Below, one piece after another: positions 1 through 5,271 of a stretch of DNA of 5,371 nt. The first letter of the stretch is position 1. Each line of letters begins with the position of its first letter. The stretch is from positions 1 to 5,371 of the forward strand of contig CAZBEY010000099.1 in NCBI GenBank assembly GCA_964491015.1, in the 5' to 3' direction. The position numbers and the translations under genes were made by a program. Under the pieces are notes generated by a model. It made no database searches, was not told the origin of the DNA, and was given only the letters and a program-made list of their open reading frames with translations. The stretch is from JADFRD01 sp964491015. Lineage in GTDB: Bacteria; Fidelibacterota; Marinisomatia; Marinisomatales; TCS55.

Positions 1-110
1 TAGAACCGGACGATACTATAGAAACATTAAAAGCAAAAGTTCAAAAACTTGAAGGTAACACTTTTATTGAAGCCATAACACTGATTAGTCGAAGAGAAAT
101 GGCGAAATAA
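1..110 (+). CDS. purN: Phosphoribosylglycinamide formyltransferase, C-terminal end (partial)
   Basis: The frame from base 3 to the TAA at 108-110 encodes 35 residues beginning EPDDTIETLKAKVQKLE and ending RREMAK. The pattern acidic-D-T-x-x-TL-x-x-(K/R)-V-x-x-x-E followed by a short helix matches the extreme C-terminus of PurN, the cytosolic enzyme that transfers a formyl group from 10-formyl-tetrahydrofolate to GAR in purine synthesis. The catalytic Asn/His/Asp residues lie upstream of the window, so activity cannot be judged. The identification is strengthened by purH, encoding another formyl-transfer enzyme of the same pathway, lying on the same strand at the other end of the window. The tail alone is short and only moderately diagnostic; another formyltransferase-fold protein is the main alternative. 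Confidence 0.75.
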   Translation, partial: EPDDTIETLKAKVQKLEGNTFIEAITLISRREMAK

Positions 111-116
111 TTATTA

Positions 117-147
117 AACCCTTTGACCGGTATTTCAAAAAAGGGTT
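117..147 (+). terminator. Hairpin downstream of purN, possible terminator
   Basis: AACCCTTT (117-124) pairs perfectly with AAAGGGTT (140-147) around a 15-nt loop. Alternatively AACCCTTTGA (117-126) pairs with TCAAA (135-139) and GGGTT (143-147), leaving an AAA bulge and an 8-nt loop. It starts 6 nt after the purN stop, as expected of an intrinsic terminator. The downstream tract (TTCTATTATGTTTTG) is only partly T-rich, so termination may be leaky. It could instead be an mRNA-stabilising 3' structure or an operator for the downstream kinase operon. Confidence 0.45.
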
Positions 148-178
148 CTATTATGTTTTGTATGGAAAATATCTTTTG

Positions 179-199
179 GGAGGATTAAAATAGGAGGAT
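179..199 (+). promoter_or_regulatory. Tandem Shine-Dalgarno repeats at the kinase start
   Basis: GGAGGAT occurs twice with a 14-nt period (179-185 and 193-199). The second copy runs directly into the ATG at 198 with no spacer. It lies 4 nt before an out-of-frame ATG at 202 and 18 nt before the in-frame ATG at 216. The first copy is 14 nt before ATG 198. No copy has ideal spacing for the kinase frame, so the true start is uncertain. No convincing -35/-10 pair was found at 111-178; TATTAT at 149-154 is a possible -10 without a good partner. Confidence 0.5.
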
Positions 200-2021
200 G
201 CATGAAAGAGAAAACATGGGAAAACTGTCAATATTTATTTCTTATCTTGCACTGTTTTTTGTTTTTTCTTGTTCCGAGCAAGGGGCAAAAGCCGGTGATT
301 CCGGGACGCTTGAGGTAGCACCGCTACCGGCGGAAGATTGGGAAGTGCATGTTTCCGACCAGAGCAAAGCACAGATTGATTCCATCAATGCCACCACGCG
401 ACTTACGATTTTTTCAAACATCGAGGAAGCTATTGACCTGTTCCGAAAGAACGTAGCGGACGCGAAATCGATTGGCTATCAATTGGGTGAAGCCAAAGCC
501 AGCATTCATTTGGGCCTTGCCCTGTACCTGAAAGGTCAATACGACGAGAGCGTTGGTTCTTATCTACATGCTATTCGCATATTTGAAGCCGCCAATTCCA
601 TCGATGGCCTTGTAACTGCCTACGGAGATCTAGGCTATCAGATGAAGCGGCGGGACCTGGCAGGAGGGAAAAAGTATATGCTTAAAGCTATCCAGATAGC
701 GGGGCAGTATGGTTTATACTACCGCCTTATGGGGCTCTACGATAATTATGGCGTCCTTCAGGAAATGAGCAATCAACTCGACAGCGCTTTTTATTTCTAC
801 GACAGAGCCCTGAAACTCAAGCACGAAATGGGAGACACCCTGGGGATTCCCTACAGTTTGAATCATCTGGCGGGACTGTTTGCCATGCAAAAAGAGTTTT
901 CGAAAGCACGCTTCTATCTAAAAGAGTCAGATCGATATCGGGTGAAAGAATCGGGAGAGTTCGGTAAATTGTATAATACGGTTTTGTGGGGGGATTTGTT
1001 CCACGAGATGGGCCTTTTGGATTCGGCAATAATCATGTACCGACTGGTAACCGAAACACCCGAGGCGTTTGAGCAGAAGTATCAGGTAACCTATTGCTTT
1101 GAACAACTGGCTGATATTTATCAAAAGAAGGAGGATTACCATAGCGCATTCAAAAATCTGAAGCATTACCAGACATACAGGGATTCGTTGTTGAATATTG
1201 AGTCGAATGCAAGGATCGCAAGGTTGGAAATTGAGTATGAAACAGAAAAAAAAGACCGAGAACTAACCGTTAGGCAATTGAAGATTGAACGGCGGAATAC
1301 CTTACTGGCCATCTCAGGTTTATTGCTCTTGTTGTTGTTTGTGATGGGCTTTGGCATATACAAACAGATGACCCTGGCTATGAGTCGGAAAGAACTGGAA
1401 ATGGAAGCGGAAAGACACCACATTTCCCGGGAAATGCACGATAATATTGGCACCAGTCTTACTAGCATTCTTTATAAAACGGAATTGATAAAGCGGCATC
1501 TTCCGCATAACCGGGATAAGGTTGATAAACTCCTCTCCTTTTTAATTCGGGATACCCAAGAGAGTATTAGCAATGTACGAGAAGTGATATGGGCAGTGGA
1601 TAAAACGGATGTTATCTGGGAAGATTTCTGTGCATTTTTAAAAGAATGGGGAACGTCATTTTTTCAATCCTCGGAACAAATTTCTTTCCGTTTTTCCAAA
1701 TCCGATGACGGTAATTTTATAGTTAAACCGAAAGTTAAATTGAATATCCTGCGAATATTTCAGGAGGCGAGTACTAATATTTTGAAATATGCCAAAGCCA
1801 CTGAAGTTAATATAGACATTAGTACTAGAAACGGAATTATCCATTTATTAGTGGAGGATAACGGTAAAGGATTTGATATCGAGAAAAAGGAGGAGGAGAA
1901 AATTAATCACCTTGGTCTAAAAAACATGGAAGCCAGGGTAGAAGAATTAGGTGGTCGGTTCTCTATCAGTACAAAACCTAAAGCCGGAACACGTATTCAG
2001 ATTAGTATTCCCATCGAGTAA
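198..2021 (+). CDS. TPR-containing membrane sensor histidine kinase (HisKA_3 / HATPase_c)
   Basis: This is the sensor of a two-component system. From ATG 198 it is 607 aa. Residues 7-25 form a hydrophobic export signal ending in a lipobox-like FVFSC (Cys25), typical of Bacteroidota-style TPR kinases. Residues about 67-335 are helical TPR repeats (roughly six, e.g. around 101-134 and 177-210), presumably periplasmic. A charged coiled coil at about 334-366 leads into a membrane segment at about 367-388. The HisKA_3 dimerisation domain carries the phospho-acceptor in REMHD (His414), and the family motif REVIWAVD is at 461-468. The ATPase domain (about 512-606) has the N-box Glu523/Asn527, the G1 box DNGKGF (554-559), GLKNM (573-577) and a late GT (597-598), so it looks catalytically complete. 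The regulator gene 162 nt downstream is the likely partner. ATG 216 would remove six charged residues and give a tidier signal peptide (MGKLSIF...), but its ribosome site is weak. The ligand is unknown. Confidence 0.93.
   Translation: MHERENMGKLSIFISYLALFFVFSCSEQGAKAGDSGTLEVAPLPAEDWEVHVSDQSKAQIDSINATTRLTIFSNIEEAIDLFRKNVADAKSIGYQLGEAKASIHLGLALYLKGQYDESVGSYLHAIRIFEAANSIDGLVTAYGDLGYQMKRRDLAGGKKYMLKAIQIAGQYGLYYRLMGLYDNYGVLQEMSNQLDSAFYFYDRALKLKHEMGDTLGIPYSLNHLAGLFAMQKEFSKARFYLKESDRYRVKESGEFGKLYNTVLWGDLFHEMGLLDSAIIMYRLVTETPEAFEQKYQVTYCFEQLADIYQKKEDYHSAFKNLKHYQTYRDSLLNIESNARIARLEIEYETEKKDRELTVRQLKIERRNTLLAISGLLLLLLFVMGFGIYKQMTLAMSRKELEMEAERHHISREMHDNIGTSLTSILYKTELIKRHLPHNRDKVDKLLSFLIRDTQESISNVREVIWAVDKTDVIWEDFCAFLKEWGTSFFQSSEQISFRFSKSDDGNFIVKPKVKLNILRIFQEASTNILKYAKATEVNIDISTRNGIIHLLVEDNGKGFDIEKKEEEKINHLGLKNMEARVEELGGRFSISTKPKAGTRIQISIPIE
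202..318 (+). other. Out-of-frame overlapping mini-ORF (38 codons) at the kinase start
   Basis: ATG 202 opens a different frame from the kinase and runs 38 codons to TAG at 316-318. It begins MKEKTWENCQ, followed by a hydrophobic stretch and then LVPSKGQ. It has the better ribosome-binding arrangement, AGGAGG at 192-197 with a 4-nt spacer. The hydrophobic stretch also looks like a signal peptide, but this follows partly from T-rich DNA that reads hydrophobic in both frames. It may be chance, a translational regulator of the kinase, or a sign of a frameshift near the 5' end. Confidence 0.2.
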
Positions 2022-2119
2022 ATTAAATAAGGTTTTGGCCGCAGATTTACCTTGTGAATTAACAGTACAGAATATCGGTCTTTCCGCATTTTATCAATTT
2101 ACCATTCAAATCACTAAAA

Positions 2120-2139
2120 AATACCGCTTATGAGGTATT
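2120..2139 (+). repeat. Inverted repeat in the kinase-regulator gap
   Basis: AATACC (2120-2125) and GGTATT (2134-2139) are perfect complements around GCTTATGA. One further C-G pair can form past a G-A mismatch. No T-run follows, so it is not an obvious terminator. It could be an RNA-processing or translation-control hairpin, or an operator half-site pair. The rest of the 162-nt gap (2022-2183) shows only the leader ORF and ribosome site listed separately. Confidence 0.35.
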
Positions 2140-2149
2140 GAATTATCAG

Positions 2150-2182
2150 ATGAATAGACATATACTTGTCAAAGGAGAATAA
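2150..2182 (+). other. 10-codon leader ORF before the response regulator
   Basis: ATG 2150 reads MNRHILVKGE and stops at TAA 2180-2182, one base before the regulator ATG at 2184. The regulator's Shine-Dalgarno lies inside its last codons. This geometry would allow translational coupling, but the leader has no clear ribosome-binding site of its own and an ORF this short easily arises by chance. Confidence 0.2.
2173..2177 (+). promoter_or_regulatory. Ribosome-binding site fixing the regulator start at 2184
   Basis: AGGAG sits 6 nt before ATG 2184, ideal spacing. It falls inside any reading frame begun at the upstream in-frame TTG 2166. The protein read from 2184 starts MIRIAIVEDD, the canonical N-terminus of a receiver domain, so the longer TTG start is rejected. 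Confidence 0.85.
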
Positions 2183-2183
2183 C

Positions 2184-2840
2184 ATGATCAGAATTGCAAT
2201 CGTAGAAGATGACAAAAAACTCCGCCGAGATCTTACAGAACTTCTTGGCTTCTACGATGATCTATCAGTGATTGGCTCGTTCAGCAGTGGTGAAAAGGCT
2301 ATTCAACATCTTTCACGACAAACTAAAAATAACATACCCGATGTTTATCTTATGGACATTCAGCTACCGGGGATGTCGGGAATTGAAGCTACGCGTCAAA
2401 TTAAATCGTGCTCACCGGCAACGGAAGTCATCATCTTGACTGTTTATGATGATGACGAGAAAGTTTTCAATTCCATCCGGGCAGGAGCCAGCGGGTATGT
2501 ATTAAAAGGTACTTCTCCTGACGATATCGCCCAGGCGGTGAAAGATGTCATTGACGGCGGCTCTCCCATCTCCCAAAAAATAGCTCGCAAGGTACTCAAC
2601 TATATTAAGTCGGGAGGGACAAGCGCAGGCGAAATAGAAGTGGACAGTCTCGGTATAACCCGCCGGGAAAAAGAGATATTAACGGGAATTGCTGCCGGGG
2701 AAACGTATTACTCACTGGCAAAGAAGCTGTTTATCAGTCCTCATACCGTAAGAACTCATATTAAGAACATCTATAAGAAACTACACGTTCACACCAGCGC
2801 CTCGGCAGTCAAAAAAGCGATTGAGCATAAAATCATTTGA
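2184..2840 (+). CDS. NarL/LuxR-type response regulator (REC-HTH)
   Basis: This 218-aa cytoplasmic DNA-binding regulator is the probable phosphorylation target of the upstream TPR kinase. The receiver domain (about 1-115) has the acidic pair Asp9/Asp10, phospho-acceptor Asp58 in LMDIQLPG, switch Thr86 in ILTVYDDDEK, and Tyr105/Lys108 in GYVLKG. All key residues are present. After a linker, the LuxR-type helix-turn-helix (about 156-218) shows ITRREKEIL, then FISPHTVRTHIKNIYKKL, which includes the DNA-recognition helix. Length and layout are standard for the NarL/FixJ group, whose usual partners are HisKA_3 kinases such as the one here. In this family phosphorylation usually promotes dimerisation and DNA binding. 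Its targets cannot be read from the window, although the gene 55 nt downstream is an obvious candidate. Start chosen by ribosome site and receiver N-terminus. Confidence 0.95.
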   Translation: MIRIAIVEDDKKLRRDLTELLGFYDDLSVIGSFSSGEKAIQHLSRQTKNNIPDVYLMDIQLPGMSGIEATRQIKSCSPATEVIILTVYDDDEKVFNSIRAGASGYVLKGTSPDDIAQAVKDVIDGGSPISQKIARKVLNYIKSGGTSAGEIEVDSLGITRREKEILTGIAAGETYYSLAKKLFISPHTVRTHIKNIYKKLHVHTSASAVKKAIEHKII

Positions 2841-2884
2841 GACGTATATGTTAATCAGTAATGGGAAGAAAAAAACAGTAAGAT

Positions 2885-2889
2885 GGGAG
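2885..2889 (+). promoter_or_regulatory. Ribosome-binding site fixing the exported protein start at 2896
   Basis: GGGAG is 6 nt before ATG 2896, which opens directly into a signal peptide. The upstream in-frame alternatives, TTG 2821 (overlapping the regulator) and ATG 2848, have no comparable site and would place about 16-25 hydrophilic, basic residues before the signal. Confidence 0.7.
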
Positions 2890-2895
2890 CAGATT

Positions 2896-3852
2896 ATGAA
2901 ACCTGAAAACAAGTTACAAATTAGTTGGATAACCATCTTGTTGATTAGTTTAATTTCAAACAGTTGGTCACAGACTATTGATTTCGAAATAATCGAAAAT
3001 GATGTTTATGACAGAAATATTTTCATACGTGCCGTTAGTCTGGGAGATATTATTGGTGTGAATCCCGATAAAAATTTCTATGGCTCTTGGGGATATGAAG
3101 GCGAAGCCCATTTTCTAAAACTTGCAACTGTCAGGTTTAAAGGTTGGCAAGGACTCACCGACTCCCTGTCGGGAAGTTTTACCGGCTACGATTTGGGTGG
3201 TGATTTTCATATCAGCGATAAAGCGGTTGCCATCACCCGCCGGGTAGTATTAGATCATGTTAGAGATCAGGTTTATTCTATTGACGCTAATATGAATAAA
3301 CGTAGAATTCTTTCTGCCCGGGGTGGGTTGTATTCGATCTCCGTCGGTAATTATTTTGGGGGAGAGTTTGACGGAGACGAACAAACCCTGGGCTCCGTGG
3401 GCGATACAACCGTTACAACCGCACAGGCTGAAGGGCTGTCCTATTCGTTAAACGGTTTTTATGTCGGTATCTCCTTTAAAACATTTTTTACAGCCCGTGT
3501 TAAAACCAGCTATGACGATTACATTCACAGGATAGCCCGACAAACCAACCATATTTATCTGGATATTATGCTGGGCGGCGGAGAATTAGAGGGAAGCTGG
3601 AGTGCGAGTATCGCTAGTAATGCTTATCCCTTTGATCCAATTGTTTACAACTATAAATTAATTAATTCCGATTCAGATGAATATTACAAATGGAAAACTA
3701 CTGGTTGGAGAATAGGGTTTGATATTAACCAGTATCAAGCCTTTGGAAGGTGGGTCGGCATCTCATATTTTGGTGAAATCGGGATGCGTCCAGGGCTGGA
3801 AAAAGATGCCTTGTATGCTACTTTAGGAGTCGGATTAGGGTTTGCTCTGTGA
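2896..3852 (+). CDS. Exported beta-rich protein, probable outer-membrane beta-barrel
   Basis: The family is not recognised. From ATG 2896 the protein is 318 aa. Residues 1-26 form a signal peptide: MKPENK, a hydrophobic core ISWITILLISLIS, then SNSWSQ with probable cleavage near 25-26. The mature part has no cysteine and is rich in Gly, Tyr, Phe and Trp, with alternating strands such as FYVGISFKTFF (188-198), HIYLDIMLGGG (219-229), GWRIGFDINQYQAFG (270-284) and the C-terminal LYATLGVGLGFAL (306-318). A strand ending in a hydrophobic residue at the very C-terminus is usual in outer-membrane barrels. The region 60-170 has Gly/Asp-rich segments that could be loops or a separate domain. The gap from the regulator is 55 nt with no terminator, so co-transcription is likely. 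It may be a regulatory target or a surface partner of the sensor; a soluble periplasmic beta protein is the main alternative. Confidence 0.75.
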   Translation: MKPENKLQISWITILLISLISNSWSQTIDFEIIENDVYDRNIFIRAVSLGDIIGVNPDKNFYGSWGYEGEAHFLKLATVRFKGWQGLTDSLSGSFTGYDLGGDFHISDKAVAITRRVVLDHVRDQVYSIDANMNKRRILSARGGLYSISVGNYFGGEFDGDEQTLGSVGDTTVTTAQAEGLSYSLNGFYVGISFKTFFTARVKTSYDDYIHRIARQTNHIYLDIMLGGGELEGSWSASIASNAYPFDPIVYNYKLINSDSDEYYKWKTTGWRIGFDINQYQAFGRWVGISYFGEIGMRPGLEKDALYATLGVGLGFAL

Positions 3853-3993
3853 GATTCGGAAAATGTATGAAATTTAATTCCTCTTCTTCATATTAATGAT
3901 TCTGAAATCAAAAATAATCTTGATGGTTTTTCGCATGGATAGGTAGTTCAAAAGAAATAGTACTGTACGTGGCTATTAAAATCAAAAATGAGA

Positions 3994-4001
3994 TACATTT
4001 G
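3994..4001 (+). promoter_or_regulatory. Possible Bacteroidota-type -7 promoter element
   Basis: TACATTTG matches the Bacteroidota -7 consensus TAnnTTTG exactly and lies 57 nt before ATG 4059. No TTTG -33 partner is seen about 19-21 nt upstream, so support is weak. The 206-nt gap (3853-4058), the largest between intact genes of the cassette, makes a separate promoter here reasonable. No good sigma70 pair was found in the gap, and no clear terminator after the beta-rich gene. Confidence 0.3.
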
Positions 4002-4007
4002 ATAAAA

Positions 4008-4055
4008 AAGGAGAAATATTTCTTAAACCAAAACCAAAACAGGTAAGGAGAAATA
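4008..4055 (+). repeat. Duplicated ribosome-site element AAGGAGAAATA around an A/C-rich tract
   Basis: AAGGAGAAATA occurs at 4008-4018 and again at 4045-4055, 37 nt apart. The second copy is the functional Shine-Dalgarno for ATG 4059; the first is followed by no start codon. Between them is a short period-6 tract (AAACC-AAAACC-AAAAC, 4025-4040). It could be a local duplication, a ribosome standby site, or the trace of a lost upstream gene start. Confidence 0.4.
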
Positions 4056-4058
4056 ATC

Positions 4059-4970
4059 ATGAAAAGGTTAATAATAGCAGTAATCATAGCAGGATTTGGA
4101 TTTGTGTTTGCTCAAAGAGGTGGGGCTGATATCGGCGTTATTGATATTAATTCCCTTCCTACAAAATCAAAGGCACTGTTTGATGACATTAAAACAAAAT
4201 ATGTTAAAAAGGAGAAAGCGTTTGTACCGGCTTTTATCCAAGTGAACTTTGCCACCAGGGCTACTTACAAAGCGCGTTATGAAAAGGCTGCAATTCATGG
4301 TGGTGCCAAAGCAGAGGTTTCTGTAGTCTTAAAAGGTGTAAGTGATGATGTTATGCAGGAAATTGCCGATCAAGCCGGTGTCATTTATGAGACCAAACTA
4401 AAGAACGCTGGATTTCAAGTGATTCCGTTCAGTGATTTGCAGGGAAATAAGGGTTTTAATAAAATGATTGAGATTTCTGATCCAAGAAAAATTGAGACCA
4501 AGATCCCTGCCCTTCTTAGATCCGCTGGAACTACACATATGAAAACGTTCACAGCGCATGACGGACCTATTTATTCGGCAAAATCAGGAATGTATCTTTA
4601 TAAGATGCAATCCAAACTAAAGAAAGGGACAATCGTTCACGGTTTTACAATAAACTTTTCAACGTATAGAACTGAGAAAGAAAAAGAATCTTCCCTGGAC
4701 AAAGTTATCACCACTGTAAAAGTCGAAGCATTACCTTTGATTTCACTCGGTTCCGAGTCCACATGGATTTCTTCAAAATCCAAATTTGGTACGCTAAGGA
4801 ATAAAAAGGTTTGGACTGTCGACAAAGAATTCGTCATCGGAAGTGAACAAATTGATGATCAAACCTATGCAATCGTCGTGGATCCAGACGCTTTTAAGGG
4901 AGCATGTCTAGAGCTAATCGGGAAAAATATTGAATTGACTGTTGCACATATAAGGAGTCTGTCGAAATAG
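4059..4970 (+). CDS. Exported protein of unknown function
   Basis: The family is not identified. The protein is 303 aa, starting at ATG 4059 with AAGGAG well placed upstream. Residues 1-19 are a clean signal peptide (MKRLIIAVIIAGFGFVFAQ), probably cut after FA-18, with no lipobox; it is therefore likely periplasmic or secreted. The mature part mixes strands and helices: PAFIQVNFAT (57-66), AKAEVSVVLKGVSDDVMQEI (83-102), then a helix and strand ETKLKNAGFQVIPF (111-124). This helix-AGF-strand unit recalls the alpha-beta fold of CsgG/FlgO-like envelope proteins, but that is only an impression. Later strands include HGFTINFSTY (194-203) and KVEALPLISLG (221-231). There is one cysteine (Cys283) and no membrane segment after the signal. 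The gene appears more AT-rich than the kinase. It follows the kinase, regulator and beta-rich genes on the same strand, suggesting an envelope role, possibly as an independent transcript. Confidence 0.85.
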   Translation: MKRLIIAVIIAGFGFVFAQRGGADIGVIDINSLPTKSKALFDDIKTKYVKKEKAFVPAFIQVNFATRATYKARYEKAAIHGGAKAEVSVVLKGVSDDVMQEIADQAGVIYETKLKNAGFQVIPFSDLQGNKGFNKMIEISDPRKIETKIPALLRSAGTTHMKTFTAHDGPIYSAKSGMYLYKMQSKLKKGTIVHGFTINFSTYRTEKEKESSLDKVITTVKVEALPLISLGSESTWISSKSKFGTLRNKKVWTVDKEFVIGSEQIDDQTYAIVVDPDAFKGACLELIGKNIELTVAHIRSLSK

Positions 4971-4993
4971 TGAATTTCATCTGAATTTCTTTT

Positions 4994-5122
4994 ATGCAAT
5001 ACCGTGGTGCGAACGATGATCTTGGCGGTGCTTTGGATGGTGTGGTACTCGATAATTTCACTATTTATATCACCGGAGAAACCCCCGCCGGTTTCGATCT
5101 CCAAGCTGAAAAAACTAATTAA
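4994..5122 (+). pseudogene. Probable remnant of a secreted beta-sandwich protein C-terminus
   Basis: A 42-codon frame from ATG 4994 to TAA 5120-5122 reads MQYRGANDDLGGALDGVVLD, then NFTIYITGETPAGFDLQ. The pattern RGxNDD...ALDGVVLDNFTI resembles the last strands of jelly-roll or galactose-binding-like domains in secreted proteins, which often end in (L/V)DNV-like motifs. There is no ribosome site before the ATG, and a TGA at 4982-4984 closes the frame upstream. In the next frame the DNA just upstream reads NSEFHLNFFY (4966-4995), which would suit the preceding strand, so a frameshift in a decayed gene is plausible. It could also be a short expressed ORF or chance. It fills much of the 301-nt gap between 4970 and purH. 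Confidence 0.35.
5075..5102 (+). repeat. GC-rich imperfect hairpin before purH
   Basis: GGAGA (5075-5079) pairs with TCTCC (5098-5102), and AACC (5080-5083) pairs with GGTT (5090-5093), with a TCGA bulge and a 6-nt loop. ACCGG/CCGGT (5072-5076/5088-5092) offers an alternative fold. It is followed by AAGCTGAAAAAACTAATT, without a T-run, so it is a poor intrinsic terminator. It lies in the remnant ORF and may merely reflect that coding history. Confidence 0.25.
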
Positions 5123-5184
5123 ACATTTATTACTTATGACTATGGTTTTTGGTCGTTGGCATTATTTACATTTATAACTAAGTG

Positions 5185-5214
5185 TTCGTTCGTTTTTGTC
5201 GTTTTTCATACAAT
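5185..5214 (+). promoter_or_regulatory. Weak candidate promoter for purH
   Basis: TACAAT (5209-5214) matches the -10 consensus at five of six bases and lies 57 nt before the purH ATG. The best -35 candidate at 18-nt spacing, TTCGTT (5185-5190), is poor. The surrounding 150 nt (5123-5271) is AT-rich and has no purine-riboswitch-like structure that I can see. A local promoter is expected because purH is now far from purN. Confidence 0.25.
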
Positions 5215-5271
5215 ATTTGTGATAAAACCGCAATTAAGCAATCAAAAAGACGCTGAATAAAATATTTCGTT

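Noticed and set aside
817..1844. Several antisense frames of 62-100 codons within the kinase
   Set aside because: They lie opposite conserved kinase and TPR coding sequence, overlap each other and show no recognisable features.
1951..2133. 60-codon + strand frame overlapping the kinase 3' end
   Set aside because: Mostly an out-of-frame shadow of the conserved ATPase domain; no ribosome site or domain-like sequence.
2166..2183. TTG at 2166 as an earlier start for the response regulator
   Set aside because: The added codons overlap the AGGAG ribosome site that is ideally spaced for ATG 2184, and receiver domains start at MIRIAIVEDD.
2821..2895. TTG 2821 or ATG 2848 as the start of the beta-rich exported protein
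   Set aside because: These would overlap or crowd the regulator gene, lack ribosome sites and bury the signal peptide; ATG 2896 has GGGAG at 6 nt.
3853..3907. Imperfect repeat GATTCnGAAA at 3853 and 3898 as operator pair
   Set aside because: Ten-base imperfect direct repeat in AT-rich DNA with no dyad; chance occurrence is likely.
4964..4978. GAAAT/ATTTC hairpin over the stop of the last exported gene as a terminator
   Set aside because: Only 5 bp and nearly all A-T, with a broken T-tract; too weak to call.
4971..4989. Direct repeat TGAATTTC twice, 11-nt period
   Set aside because: Short, AT-rich and without a matching copy at the other side of the cassette, so not evidence of an insertion site.
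4637..5104. Antisense frames of 66 and 79 codons near the end of the last exported gene
   Set aside because: Both look like shadows; the second spans the remnant and gene end without a ribosome site or plausible protein character.
5123..5271. Purine riboswitch before purH
   Set aside because: No three-way-junction pattern of paired arms and conserved core is visible in this AT-rich leader.
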